Shown: one piece after another, positions 1 to 8,855 of the stretch | Layout: every line of letters begins with the position of its first letter | How positions within the stretch are numbered: the first letter of the stretch is position 1 | Assembly (NCBI RefSeq): GCF_013374115.1 | Contig: NZ_AP022673.1 | Span: 896,501-960,500 of the forward strand | DNA from: Sphingomonas sp. HMP9 | GTDB taxonomy: Bacteria; Pseudomonadota; Alphaproteobacteria; Sphingomonadales; Sphingomonadaceae | Direction: 5' to 3' | DNA length: 64,000 nucleotides | Position numbers and translations under genes: made by a program | The notes under the pieces: generated by a model | What the model saw: the letters and a program-made list of their open reading frames with translations, nothing else | Database searches by the model: none | Told to the model about the DNA's origin: nothing

Positions 1-460
1 GCAGCGCACCCGCGATCGGGCAGGTGATGACGTGCTTCACGCCCATCTGCCCGGCCACCTTGAGCACCCGCGCATAGATTTCGGTAATGTCGCAGGTGGC
101 GATGATCGTCGCGCCCGAATCCTCGAGCAGATGCGCCAGCTCGCGCTCGACATAGAGTGGGTTCACATTGACGACGACGCCGCCCGCCTTGAGGATCGCG
201 AAGAACAGGATCGGATAATAAGGCGTGTTCGGCAGGCAGAGCGCGACGCGCGTGCCCTTCACGACGCCGAGATCCTGGAGGCCCCGCGCGGCGCAGTCGA
301 CGGACTCGCCGAGCTCTGCATAGGTCAGCGTGCGCCCCATGAAATCGAGCACGTTGCGCGACCCGAACCGGCGGACCGACGTGTCGAGCATGTCGCCCAG
401 CAACCGCGGTTCGCCCAGCAATGGCGCGCCGATCGCTGTGCCCCCGGAAGTGTCCTGCAT
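1..460 (-). CDS. Long-chain acyl-CoA synthetase (FadD-like), N-terminal part, cut by window edge
   Basis: The minus strand encodes the first ~153 residues of an AMP-forming acyl-CoA ligase; the rest lies left of the window. Visible stretches typical of FadD N-terminal domains include GRTLTYAELG, GVVKGTRVALCLPNTP, FFAILKAGGVVVNVNPLY and LLEDSGATIIATCD. The enzyme activates fatty acids to acyl-CoA, the entry step for the beta-oxidation genes that start divergently at 592. I chose the ATG at 460 because GGAGAG lies just upstream of it; in-frame ATGs at 472 and 493 lack a comparable ribosome site. The AMP-binding P-loop and the C-terminal lid are outside the window, so chain-length preference cannot be judged. 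Confidence 0.85.
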   Translation of the reverse strand, partial: MQDTSGGTAIGAPLLGEPRLLGDMLDTSVRRFGSRNVLDFMGRTLTYAELGESVDCAARGLQDLGVVKGTRVALCLPNTPYYPILFFAILKAGGVVVNVNPLYVERELAHLLEDSGATIIATCDITEIYARVLKVAGQMGVKHVITCPIAGAL

Positions 461-507
461 CTCGCTCTCCATAACTCGATGTGCGTAAGCCATATTGTCG
501 GCCGCTT

Positions 508-539
508 CACCTTGACGTAAAGGTGAGGTATCGCACCTT
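508..539. promoter_or_regulatory. Inverted-repeat operator in the fadD-like/thiolase divergent gap
   Basis: Three half-sites follow one another: CACCTT (508-513), AAGGTG (520-525) and CACCTT (534-539). The first pair extends to 7-bp arms around GACGTA; the second pair has an 8-nt spacer. The shape recalls operators of MerR-family regulators of acyl-CoA catabolism such as LiuR (from memory). A TTGACG at 512-517 lies 19 nt before CTTAAG at 537-542, a spacing typical of MerR-type promoters. No regulator gene is adjacent, so its identity is inferred. Confidence 0.5.
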
Positions 540-591
540 AAGGGTAACCCGCAAGCGTTAACCGGGTCGACCGCAATATGAGAGGATCATC

Positions 592-1728
592 GTGACCAAC
601 GTCGTCATCGCCGGGTACGCCCGTTCGCCGTTCCACCTCGCAGGCAAGGGCGAGCTCGCCCGCGTCCGTCCCGACGACCTCGCCGCGCAGACGATTCGCG
701 GGTTGCTCGACAAGACCGGCGTCGATCCCGCCGAGATCGAGGACATCATCCTCGGCTGCGCGTTCCCCGAGGGCGAGCAGGGTCTCAACGTCGCCAAGCT
801 GATCGCGCAGATCGCCGACCTGCCGATCTCGGTCGGTGGCATGACGGTCAACCGGTTCTGCGGATCGTCGATGAGCGCGATCCACATCGCGTTCGGACAG
901 ATCGCAGTCGGGGCCGGCGAGGCGTTCATCTGCGCCGGGCTCGAGTCGATGAGCCGCGTGCCGATGGGCGGCTACAACCCCCTCCCCAACCCCGCGCTCG
1001 CGAAGAAGAGCGCCGGCGCATACATGGGCATGGGCGAGACCGCCGAGAACGTCGCGCGCCAATACCAGATCACGCGCGCCGAGCAGGACGCGTTCGCGGT
1101 GAAGAGCCAGGACAAGGCCGCCGCGGCGCGCACCGATGGCCGACTGGCTGACGAGATCGTGACGATCCAGACCAAGGCTGGCCCGGTCAGCCAGGACGGC
1201 ACGATCCGCGCCGGAACCACCACCGAAGCGCTCGCCGGCCTGAAGCCTGCGTTCAGCAGCGACGGTTCGGTGACCGCCGGCACGTCCTCGCCGCTGACCG
1301 ATGGCGCGTCCGCGGTGCTGGTCACCTCGGAGGAGTTCGCCAAGAAGCATGGCCTCACGATCCTCGCACGGATCAAGTCGATCGGCGTGTCGGGTTGCGC
1401 GCCCGAGACGATGGGCCTCGGCCCGATCGGTGCGTCGAAAAAGGCGCTCGAGCGTGCCGGGATCACCGTCGCCGACCTCGATGTGGTCGAGATCAACGAG
1501 GCGTTCGCGAGCCAGGCGATCGCCTGCATCCGCGATCTCGGACTGAAGGACGAGACGATCAACCTCGATGGCGGCGCGATCGCGATCGGCCATCCGCTCG
1601 GCGCGACCGGCGCGCGGATCGTCGGCAAGGCGGCTTCGCTGCTGTCGCGCGAGGGCGGCCGTTATGCGCTCGCCACCCAGTGCATCGGTGGCGGTCAGGG
1701 CATCGCAACGGTGCTGGAGCGCGCATGA
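592..1728 (+). CDS. fadA: Acetyl-CoA acyltransferase (3-ketoacyl-CoA thiolase)
   Basis: A 378-residue thiolase catalysing the last step of beta-oxidation, splitting 3-ketoacyl-CoA with CoA into acetyl-CoA and a shortened acyl-CoA. The acyl-accepting Cys is at about residue 90 in NRFCGSSMSAIH. The catalytic His is in AIGHPLGATG near residue 336, and the second Cys is in ATQCIGGGQG near residue 366. The start is GTG, preceded by GAGAGGA; the nearby ATG at 578 runs into a stop. The stop overlaps the next gene (ATGA), so the two are translationally coupled. Length and motifs are complete. Substrate range is inferred from the FadN-like neighbour and the FadL porin. Confidence 0.93.
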   Translation: MTNVVIAGYARSPFHLAGKGELARVRPDDLAAQTIRGLLDKTGVDPAEIEDIILGCAFPEGEQGLNVAKLIAQIADLPISVGGMTVNRFCGSSMSAIHIAFGQIAVGAGEAFICAGLESMSRVPMGGYNPLPNPALAKKSAGAYMGMGETAENVARQYQITRAEQDAFAVKSQDKAAAARTDGRLADEIVTIQTKAGPVSQDGTIRAGTTTEALAGLKPAFSSDGSVTAGTSSPLTDGASAVLVTSEEFAKKHGLTILARIKSIGVSGCAPETMGLGPIGASKKALERAGITVADLDVVEINEAFASQAIACIRDLGLKDETINLDGGAIAIGHPLGATGARIVGKAASLLSREGGRYALATQCIGGGQGIATVLERA

Positions 1729-4046
1729 TGGTCGATCAGGTGAAAAAGGTCTGCGTCATCGGCGCAGGCGTGATGGGCGCGGGCATTGCGGCGCAAATCG
1801 CGAACGCCGGCATTCCTGTGCTGCTGCTCGACATCGTACCCCGTGAGGGCGACGATCGCGACGCCGTGGCGAAGGGCGCCGTCGCCAAGATGCTCAAGAC
1901 CGACCCCGCGCCTTTCATGTCGAAGCGTGCGGCCAAGCTGGTCGAGACGGGCAATATCGACGACCATCTGGACCGGGTCGCCGAGTGCGACTGGATCGTC
2001 GAGGCGATCGTCGAGCGGCTCGACATCAAGCAGTCGCTCTACGCCAAGCTCGAGACGTTGAAGCGTCCGGGTACCGCGGTGTCGTCGAACACTTCGACGA
2101 TCCCGCTCGGCCATCTGGTCGAGGGGCGTTCGGACCAGTTCAAGGCCGACTTTCTCATCACCCACTTCTTCAACCCGCCGCGCTACATGCGGCTGGTCGA
2201 GATCGTCCGCGGTGCGCAAACCGACGTCGCGGTCGCCGAGAAGGTCGAGAATTTCGTCGATCGTTTCATGGGCAAGCGGATCGTCCGTGCGAAGGACACG
2301 CCGGGCTTCATCGCCAACCGCATCGGCACCTATTGGCTGGCGGTCGCGATCAACGCGGCGATGGACCAGGGGCTGACCGTCGAGGAGGCCGACCAGATCG
2401 GCGGCCGGCCGATGGGCGTGCCCAAGACCGGGATTTTCGGGCTCGTCGATCTCGTCGGCGTCGACCTGATGCCGCTGCTGACCAAGAGCCTGTCGTCGAC
2501 GCTGCCCGCGGGCGATCCCTATTTCGACACGGTGCGCGACATGGCGCTCGTCGACAAGATGATCGCGGAGGGCTTTACCGGCCGCAAGGGCAAGGGCGGC
2601 TTCTACCGCTTCGACAAGGCGACGCGCACCAAGCTTTCGCTCGATCTCGCGACCGGCGAATACCGGCCCGAGGCGAAACCCGCCGACCTGCCCGGCAAGA
2701 CCGGCAAGGATATCGCCGCGCTGATAGCCGAACCCGGCAAGATCGGCACCTATGCGTGGACGATCCTCGGCAGCGTTCTGTCCTATGCCGCGATGCTCGT
2801 CGGCGAGGCGACCGACGACATCATCGGCATCGATGACGCGATGAAGCTCGGTTATAACTGGAAATACGGGCCGTTCGAACTGATCGACCGGGTGGGGCCG
2901 GGCCTGCTCGCCCAGCGTCTGGCCGCCGAAGGCCGCGACGTGCCCGTTATCCTGAAGACGGCGGGCGATCGTCCGTTCTACCGCGTCGAGGACGGCAAGC
3001 GTCAGTATCTGACCACCGCCGGCGACTATGCGGATGTCCCGCGTGGCGATGGCGTCGAACTGCTCGAGGATATCAAGCTCCGCTCGCAGCCGATTCTGAC
3101 GAACTTGTCGGCGTCGCTCTGGGATGTCGGCGACGGCGTAGCCGCGCTCGAATTCCACACCAAGATGAACGCGCTCGACGATCAGGTCGTGGCGTTGATC
3201 GAGGAAGCGATCCCCGTGGTGCAGGACCGCTTCAAGGCGCTGGTCGTCTACAACGAAGCCAGCAACTTCTCGGCGGGTGCCAATCTGGGTGCGGCAATGT
3301 TCGCAGTCGGTGCGGGCCTTTGGGACATGGTCGAGGCCAGCGTCGCCAAGGGCCAGGCGGCGTACAAGGCGCTCAAATACGCCCCCTTCCCTGTCGTCAG
3401 CGCGCCGGCGGGCCTCGCGCTCGGTGGCGGGTGCGAGATGCTGCTCCATTCGGATGTGGTGCAGGCGCATGCCGAGACCTATGCGGGCCTCGTCGAATGC
3501 GGCGTCGGTCTCGTCCCCGGCTGGGGCGGTAATGGCGAGATGCTCGATCGCTGGACCAAGTCGGGCATGCTGCCCAAGGGCCCGATGCCGGTGCTGACCG
3601 CGGTGTTCACGAGCATCTCGACCGCGGTCGTCGCCAAGTCGGCGGCGGAGGCGAAGGAGATGATGATCCTGCGCAAGGACGACGGCATTACCATGAACCG
3701 CGACCGGTTGCTGGCGGACGCCAAGGCCAAGGCGCTGTCGCTGGTCGACGGCTATGTCGCACCGGAGGCGCCGACCTTCCGCCTGGCGGGCGAAAGCGGC
3801 CGCACGGGGCTGAGCATGGCGGTCGCGGACTTCCACAAGAAGGGCATGGCGACCGACTACGACCTCGTCGTCGCGGATCGGCTTGCCGAGGTGCTGACCG
3901 GTGGCGAGGCCGATCTGATCGACACCGTGACCGAGGACCAGCTGCTCGACCTCGAGCGCGCTGCGTTCATGGCGAGCGTGAAGGATCCGCGCACGCAGGC
4001 CCGTGTCGTCCATATGCTGCAGACGGGCAAGCCGCTGCGGAACTGA
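1725..4046 (+). CDS. Bifunctional 3-hydroxyacyl-CoA dehydrogenase / enoyl-CoA hydratase (FadN-type)
   Basis: A 773-residue fusion enzyme performing the hydration and NAD-dependent oxidation steps of beta-oxidation. The order is dehydrogenase first, hydratase last, as in B. subtilis FadN rather than E. coli FadB. The N-terminus carries a Rossmann loop (VIGAGVMGAGIA, residues ~10-21). The 3HCDH C-terminal domains follow (DTPGFIANRIG near 190; a second GPFEL region near 385). A crotonase fold lies at ~465-700 with NFSAGANLG and ALGGGCEML as the oxyanion-hole segments. The start overlaps the thiolase stop; ATG at 1725 or 1728 are both possible. It forms an operon with fadA. Confidence 0.92.
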   Translation: MMVDQVKKVCVIGAGVMGAGIAAQIANAGIPVLLLDIVPREGDDRDAVAKGAVAKMLKTDPAPFMSKRAAKLVETGNIDDHLDRVAECDWIVEAIVERLDIKQSLYAKLETLKRPGTAVSSNTSTIPLGHLVEGRSDQFKADFLITHFFNPPRYMRLVEIVRGAQTDVAVAEKVENFVDRFMGKRIVRAKDTPGFIANRIGTYWLAVAINAAMDQGLTVEEADQIGGRPMGVPKTGIFGLVDLVGVDLMPLLTKSLSSTLPAGDPYFDTVRDMALVDKMIAEGFTGRKGKGGFYRFDKATRTKLSLDLATGEYRPEAKPADLPGKTGKDIAALIAEPGKIGTYAWTILGSVLSYAAMLVGEATDDIIGIDDAMKLGYNWKYGPFELIDRVGPGLLAQRLAAEGRDVPVILKTAGDRPFYRVEDGKRQYLTTAGDYADVPRGDGVELLEDIKLRSQPILTNLSASLWDVGDGVAALEFHTKMNALDDQVVALIEEAIPVVQDRFKALVVYNEASNFSAGANLGAAMFAVGAGLWDMVEASVAKGQAAYKALKYAPFPVVSAPAGLALGGGCEMLLHSDVVQAHAETYAGLVECGVGLVPGWGGNGEMLDRWTKSGMLPKGPMPVLTAVFTSISTAVVAKSAAEAKEMMILRKDDGITMNRDRLLADAKAKALSLVDGYVAPEAPTFRLAGESGRTGLSMAVADFHKKGMATDYDLVVADRLAEVLTGGEADLIDTVTEDQLLDLERAAFMASVKDPRTQARVVHMLQTGKPLRN

Positions 4047-4052
4047 ACTGTT

Positions 4053-4070
4053 CCCCCGCCTCGGCGGGGG
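4053..4070 (+). terminator. GC-rich hairpin after the fad operon
   Basis: CCCCCGCC and GGCGGGGG face each other across only two bases, seven bases after the fadN-like stop codon. No T-run follows, so it is either a weak intrinsic terminator or an mRNA 3'-end stabiliser. Confidence 0.5.
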
Positions 4071-4262
4071 GACAATCGATCCATGAATACTATTTCACGC
4101 CAGCGAATCAGTAAGAAGACTTGACTTGTCTTCGTACAATTCTAGTCGGGATCGATAACTGCCGTATACGGCAACAAGGTCGCGGTAACGTCGGCGGCCT
4201 TACGAGAAATCCAGCGACCGTACGCATACGGCGCGTCCAACGACACTAGGAGAGGATAGAAG

Positions 4263-4673
4263 ATGTCCCTGTTGATCGCCACCGCCCTGCTCGCAGGCGC
4301 GTCCGCCACGCCTGAGACCGTCATCGGCCGCTGGAAGACCGAGACTCACAACGCGATCGTCGAGATCGCCCGCTGCGGCTCGTCGATCTGCGGCAAGATC
4401 CTCACCTCCGACGCGCTCCGCGCCAATCCTTCGATGAAGGACGCCAACAACGCGAACACCGCGCTGCGTAATCGTCCGATCCAGGGCATGCAGATGCTCA
4501 GCGGATTCAAGCCCGATACGAACGGCGTCTGGGGCAGCGGACAGGTCTACAACGCCGAGGACGGCAAAACCTATAGCGGCAAGATCACGCCCGTCGGCGC
4601 CAACCAGCTCAAGTTGCGCGGCTGCGTCTTCTTCCCGCTCTGCAAGACGCAGACCTGGACGCGCGTGCGCTAA
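4263..4673 (+). CDS. DUF2147 family secreted protein
   Basis: A 136-residue protein with a short hydrophobic N-terminus (MSLLIATALLAGASA) that looks like a signal peptide. The mature part has the DUF2147 pattern: VIGRWKTE near residue 20, CGSSICGKI near 37, and a C-terminal LRGCVFFPLC...TWTRV. The family is a lipocalin-like beta-barrel of unknown role, often secreted in alphaproteobacteria. Four cysteines in the mature part could form disulphides in the periplasm. AGGAGAGGATAGAAG precedes the ATG. It sits between beta-oxidation and the FadL porin, but nothing in its sequence ties it to lipids. Confidence 0.75.
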   Translation: MSLLIATALLAGASATPETVIGRWKTETHNAIVEIARCGSSICGKILTSDALRANPSMKDANNANTALRNRPIQGMQMLSGFKPDTNGVWGSGQVYNAEDGKTYSGKITPVGANQLKLRGCVFFPLCKTQTWTRVR

Positions 4674-4726
4674 GCCGCCGCTCACGCCTTTTCCGATAAT
4701 CAGTACAGCTTTCACAGGACTTCCCC

Positions 4727-6061
4727 ATGACTCTGCGCACCAAAGCCCCGCTCCTCGCGGTTTCCGCTCTCGTCTCCGCCTTCGGGTTCGCCAGCACTGC
4801 CTATGCAGACGCCTTCTACCTTCAGGCCCAGTCCGCACGCGGCGCAGGCCGCGCATTCTCGGGTGAAGCGGCCGACACCGGCGCTGCATCCTTGTGGTGG
4901 AACCCTGCCGCGATCGCCGGAATCCGCGACGGCAGCGCGACGCTGAGCGCCAGTGCGATCCTGCCCAAGGGCGATGTCATCGATAACGGGACGATCATCG
5001 GTCGTCCGACCTTCTCGCCCACGACCGGTCGCCCGACCGGCCTGAACTATACCCCGGTCGGCGGCAACGGCACATCGAGCGATCCGATCAACAAGGGCGT
5101 CGTCCCGTCGGGCGCGGTCGCCTATCCGCTGACCGACCGGATCGCGATCGGCATTGCGGTGACGTCGCCGTTCAGCTTCACCACCAATTACGAGGCGAAC
5201 AGCTGGGCTCGCTACAGCGCGGACAAGACGCGGTTGCGGACGATCGACGTTCAGCCTTCGATCGGCATCGCGGTGACCGACTGGCTCCGCGTTGGCGGTG
5301 CATTGAACGTCGAATACACCGATGCGACGCTCAACAACGCGCTTCCCAATCTATCGGCGACGCTGCCCGACGGCTTCCAGGAGCTGAAGGGCGATGGCTG
5401 GGACTTCGGCTGGTCCGCCGGTGTGCAGCTGCATAACGACTTCGCAACAGTCGGGGTCAGCTACAAGTCGAGCATCCGCCACAATCTCAAGGGAAGCCTG
5501 AACATCACCGGGCTCGTCGGTCCGCTGGCAAGCTCGAACGTGTCGATCGACGGCGCCAAGGCAAGCTTCAACACCCCCGGCCAGGTGATCGTCGCCGGCC
5601 GCATCCGCGCCACCAACGCGCTGACGCTGAACGCACAGGTTGTCGCGTACAACTGGAGCAAGTTCGACGCGATCGATCTGGGCGCACCGCTCAACGTGTC
5701 GCTTCCCGAGAATTATCAGGACAGCTGGAGCCTGGCGGGCGGCTTTGATTACGACGTTACCCCTAAGGCGACGATCCGCGCGGGTGTGCAGCGTACTAAG
5801 ACGCCGACCCAAGACGGTCTTCGCGACGCACGCGTCCCCGATGCCGATCGCTGGACCTATGCGGCGGGCGGCTCGTACCAGTTGTCCTCGCACATCGCGC
5901 TCGACGCCGCAGCGCAATATGTCGACTTCGAAAACACCACGATCGACCGGGTCACGGCCGCGTATGCCGGGACCGCGGTACAGACTCCGATCGTCACTCG
6001 GGGCCTGTTGCAGAACGCACATGCGGTCGTGCTGTCACTGGGTGGCCGTGTAAGCTTCTAA
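4727..6061 (+). CDS. FadL/OmpP1-family outer-membrane fatty-acid transporter
   Basis: A 444-residue outer-membrane beta-barrel. A signal peptide ends near TAYA-DAFY (residue ~28). It is followed by the family's N-terminal hatch signature, QAQSARGAGRAFSGEAAD and SLWWNPAAIA (~residues 33-62). The remainder alternates beta strands and ends in an aromatic residue (GGRVSF), as expected for BAM substrates. FadL proteins let long-chain fatty acids or hydrophobic aromatics enter laterally through the outer membrane. Its position next to fadA and the FadN-like gene supports fatty-acid uptake, though the family also takes up toluene-like compounds. A strong hairpin at 6090-6123 ends the transcript. Confidence 0.88.
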   Translation: MTLRTKAPLLAVSALVSAFGFASTAYADAFYLQAQSARGAGRAFSGEAADTGAASLWWNPAAIAGIRDGSATLSASAILPKGDVIDNGTIIGRPTFSPTTGRPTGLNYTPVGGNGTSSDPINKGVVPSGAVAYPLTDRIAIGIAVTSPFSFTTNYEANSWARYSADKTRLRTIDVQPSIGIAVTDWLRVGGALNVEYTDATLNNALPNLSATLPDGFQELKGDGWDFGWSAGVQLHNDFATVGVSYKSSIRHNLKGSLNITGLVGPLASSNVSIDGAKASFNTPGQVIVAGRIRATNALTLNAQVVAYNWSKFDAIDLGAPLNVSLPENYQDSWSLAGGFDYDVTPKATIRAGVQRTKTPTQDGLRDARVPDADRWTYAAGGSYQLSSHIALDAAAQYVDFENTTIDRVTAAYAGTAVQTPIVTRGLLQNAHAVVLSLGGRVSF

Positions 6062-6089
6062 CGTCTCAACCAAATACTGCATGCGACAT

Positions 6090-6123
6090 GGTCGTTCTCC
6101 TCCGGGTAAGGAGGAGAACGACC
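6090..6123. terminator. Perfect 14-bp stem, bidirectional terminator
   Basis: GGTCGTTCTCCTCC (6090-6103) pairs perfectly with GGAGGAGAACGACC (6110-6123) across a 6-nt loop. It lies between the convergent FadL (+) and gamma-carbonic-anhydrase (-) genes, so it can serve both. Confidence 0.8.
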
Positions 6124-6126
6124 TTG

Positions 6127-6654
6127 CTATTCCTCGATACGTTCGAGCCCGTCGGCATAGACGCGCTGCCGGGACGCATAGGCCGCTGCCGACATCCTCA
6201 GGCCGGCGATCGCTTCCGGCGACAGCACCCGCACAGCCTTTGCGGGCGCGCCGACGATCAGGCTGCCCGCGGCAAACACTTTCCCCTCCGTCACGAGGGC
6301 GTTCGCGCCGATCAGGCAATTCTCGCCGATCACTGCGTTGTTGAGGATCGTCGCGCCCATCCCCACCAGCACGTTGTCGCCGATCGTGCAGCCGTGCAGA
6401 ATCGCGTGGTGGCCTATCGTGCAGCCCTCGCCCACGGTCAGCGGGGCGCCTGGATCGGAATGCAGCATCGCACCCTCCTGGATATTGGTGCGCGCGCCGA
6501 CGACGATCGGCGTATTGTCCGCGCGAATGACGGCGCCGAACCAGACGCTCGCCCCCTCCCCCAGTCGCGCGTCGCCGATCACGTCGGCGGACGGCGCGAC
6601 CCACACGTCGTCCGCCAGCGTCGGGCGGTGTCCCTCGATCGCATAGAGCGGCAT
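6127..6654 (-). CDS. Gamma-carbonic-anhydrase-like hexapeptide-repeat protein
   Basis: A 175-residue left-handed beta-helix protein. Hexapeptide repeats run from WVAPSADVIGDARLG (residue ~18) through IGENCLIGANALV and VGAPAKAVR (~135). Candidate zinc-ligand histidines are in AMLHSD and IGHHAILHG, the spacing seen in the gamma-class CA/YrdA group. Many members have no measurable carbonic anhydrase activity, so function is uncertain. Its ATG overlaps the malate synthase stop by one base (TGATG), so the pair is one operon transcribed leftward. Confidence 0.85.
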   Translation of the reverse strand: MPLYAIEGHRPTLADDVWVAPSADVIGDARLGEGASVWFGAVIRADNTPIVVGARTNIQEGAMLHSDPGAPLTVGEGCTIGHHAILHGCTIGDNVLVGMGATILNNAVIGENCLIGANALVTEGKVFAAGSLIVGAPAKAVRVLSPEAIAGLRMSAAAYASRQRVYADGLERIEE

Positions 6655-8762
6655 CAGGCGGCGTCCCTTTTCTTTGCCCGCGCGCGGAACGCGTGGAGCA
6701 GCGGCTCGGTATAGCCACTCGGCTGCGTGAGGCCATCGAACACCAGCGCGCGGGCGGCCTCGAACGCCAGGCTTTCGTCCTCATGCCCTGCCATTGGTCG
6801 ATACAGCGGATCGCCCGCATTCTGCGCATCGACCTTCGCCGCCATCCGCCGCAACGCTGCATCTGCCTCTTCGGGCGTGGCGATCCCGTGAAGCAGCCAG
6901 TTCGCCATATGCTGCGAACTGATCCGCAGCGTCGCGCGGTCCTCCATCAGGCCGATGTCGTGGATGTCGGGCACCTTTGAACAGCCGACGCCCTGGTCGA
7001 CCCAGCGGACCACGTAACCGAGAATGCCCTGCGCGTTGTTCTCCAGTTCCTCGCGGATCTCCTCGGGCTGCCAGTTATGCCCGGTCGCCACCGGAATCGT
7101 CAGCAGCGCATCGAGCGACGCGATCGGCTCGGCCCTGCGCTCCGCCTGCCGCGCGAAGACGTCGACGCGGTGGTAATGCGTCGCGTGCAGCGTCGCCGCG
7201 GTCGGCGACGGCACCCAGGCGGTGTTCGCGCCGGTCATCGGATGCGCGATCTTCTGCGCGAGCATGTCTGCCATCCGGTCAGGCGCGGCCCACATGCCCT
7301 TGCCGATCTGCGCCTTGCCGCTGAGCCCGCAGGCGAGACCGATCTGGACGTTGCGATCCTCATAAGCCTTGATCCACGACGAGGCCTTCATGTCGCCCTT
7401 GCGGATCATCGGCCCTGCCCGCATCGACGTGTGCATCTCGTCGCCGGTACGATCGAGGAAGCCGGTGTTGATGAAGACGACCCGGTCCTTCACCGCCGCG
7501 ATACACGCGGCGAGATTGGCGGAGGTGCGGCGCTCCTCGTCCATCACCCCGACCTTGATCGTGTGGCGCGCCAGGCCGAGCAAATCCTCGATCGCGTCGA
7601 ACAGACGATTGGTGAAGCCGGCTTCGTCGGGGCCATGCATCTTCGGCTTGACGATATAGATCGAGCCCGCGCGGCTGTTGCGGATCGGGCCCGTGCGGTT
7701 CAGGTCGTGCAGCGCGATCAGCGACGTGACGATGCCATCGAGCATGCCCTCGGGTGCCTGACCGCCGTCGGCGAGAAGGATCGCGGGTGTGGTCATCAGA
7801 TGCCCAACGTTGCGCACGAACATCAGGCTGCGGCCGGGCAGCGTGAAGGCGCCGCCGTCGGGGGCGGTGTACTGCCGGTCCGGTTCGAGCGACCGCGTGA
7901 CCGTGCGGCCGCCCTTGTCGAAGCTGGCGGTCAGATCGCCCTTCATCAGCCCGAGCCAGTTGGCATAGGCGGCGACCTTGTCCTCGGCATCGACCGCGGC
8001 AATCGAATCCTCGAGGTCGGCGATCGTGCTGAGCGCGGATTCGAGCATTACGTCGGCCAAATTCGCCGGATCGTCGCGGCCAATCGGATGCTCAGGGTCG
8101 ATCACCAGTTCGATGTGCAGGCCGTTGTGACGCAACAGGATATTGTCCGCCGCATGCCCGCCGAGCTGGCTGGGATCGGCAAGCTCGGGCGTGCCACCGG
8201 TCCAGTCGGTCCACGAGCCGCGCGCCAAGGGTACGGCATCGTCGAGAAACGCCTTCGCCCAGGCAATCACCTGCGCGCCACGGCCGGCGTCATAGCCTTT
8301 ACCGGACGCCGCACCGGCAATCGCGTCGGTGCCGTAGAGCGCATCGTACAGGCTCCCCCACCGCGCGTTCGCGGCGTTCAACAGGAAGCGCGCGTTGAGG
8401 ATCGGCACCACCAGCTGCGCGCCGGCGAGCGAGGCGACCTCCGCATCGACATTGGTCGGGGCGACCGCGAACGGTGCCGGCTCGTCGACCAGATAGCCGA
8501 TCTCGCGTAGGAACGCCTGATAGTCGGCCTGGTCGATCGGTCTTCCGGCGCGGGCGTCGTGCCACGCATCGATCTTCGCCTGAAGGTCGTCGCGAACCGC
8601 CAGCAGCGTGGCATTTTCGGGTGCGAACCGAGCGTAGACGTCGGAGACACCCTGCCAGAACGTAGCGGGATCGAGCCCCGTACCCGGCAGCGCCTGCGTG
8701 TCGATGAACTCCACCAGCGACGCGGCGATCTTCAGACCTGCCTTCTCGATCATCTCGGCCAT
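6654..8762 (-). CDS. glcB: Malate synthase G
   Basis: A 702-residue enzyme condensing glyoxylate with acetyl-CoA to malate. The length matches the monomeric G isoform (~720) and not isoform A (~530). Diagnostic segments are [18 protein letters not shown] near 370, [13 protein letters not shown] near 400, and [19 protein letters not shown] near 430. A Cys-containing region ([14 protein letters not shown]) lies near 600. Together with the beta-oxidation genes it would let acetyl-CoA be assimilated through the glyoxylate shunt; isocitrate lyase is not in the window. The gene is divergent from a LysR regulator 93 bp away. Confidence 0.95.
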   Translation of the reverse strand: MAEMIEKAGLKIAASLVEFIDTQALPGTGLDPATFWQGVSDVYARFAPENATLLAVRDDLQAKIDAWHDARAGRPIDQADYQAFLREIGYLVDEPAPFAVAPTNVDAEVASLAGAQLVVPILNARFLLNAANARWGSLYDALYGTDAIAGAASGKGYDAGRGAQVIAWAKAFLDDAVPLARGSWTDWTGGTPELADPSQLGGHAADNILLRHNGLHIELVIDPEHPIGRDDPANLADVMLESALSTIADLEDSIAAVDAEDKVAAYANWLGLMKGDLTASFDKGGRTVTRSLEPDRQYTAPDGGAFTLPGRSLMFVRNVGHLMTTPAILLADGGQAPEGMLDGIVTSLIALHDLNRTGPIRNSRAGSIYIVKPKMHGPDEAGFTNRLFDAIEDLLGLARHTIKVGVMDEERRTSANLAACIAAVKDRVVFINTGFLDRTGDEMHTSMRAGPMIRKGDMKASSWIKAYEDRNVQIGLACGLSGKAQIGKGMWAAPDRMADMLAQKIAHPMTGANTAWVPSPTAATLHATHYHRVDVFARQAERRAEPIASLDALLTIPVATGHNWQPEEIREELENNAQGILGYVVRWVDQGVGCSKVPDIHDIGLMEDRATLRISSQHMANWLLHGIATPEEADAALRRMAAKVDAQNAGDPLYRPMAGHEDESLAFEAARALVFDGLTQPSGYTEPLLHAFRARAKKRDAA

Positions 8763-8855
8763 GCTGCTCTCCTATCCTCTGGCAGCACGATAGACGCCCG
8801 CCACCTTCGCCACTAGACACTATAAAACGAAAGCTGTTGATCGCCTGGAGAACGA

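Noticed and set aside
325..510. Short minus-strand ORF at the left edge
   Set aside because: Out of frame with the acyl-CoA ligase, whose own frame shows clear family sequence.
1695..4013. 772-codon open frame antisense to the FadN-like gene
   Set aside because: Arg/Asp/His-rich translation without family motifs; a by-product of high GC. The plus-strand gene has complete enzyme domains.
4142..4324. 60-codon ORF on the minus strand upstream of the DUF2147 gene
   Set aside because: Overlaps the DUF2147 start and its ribosome site, with no coding features of its own.
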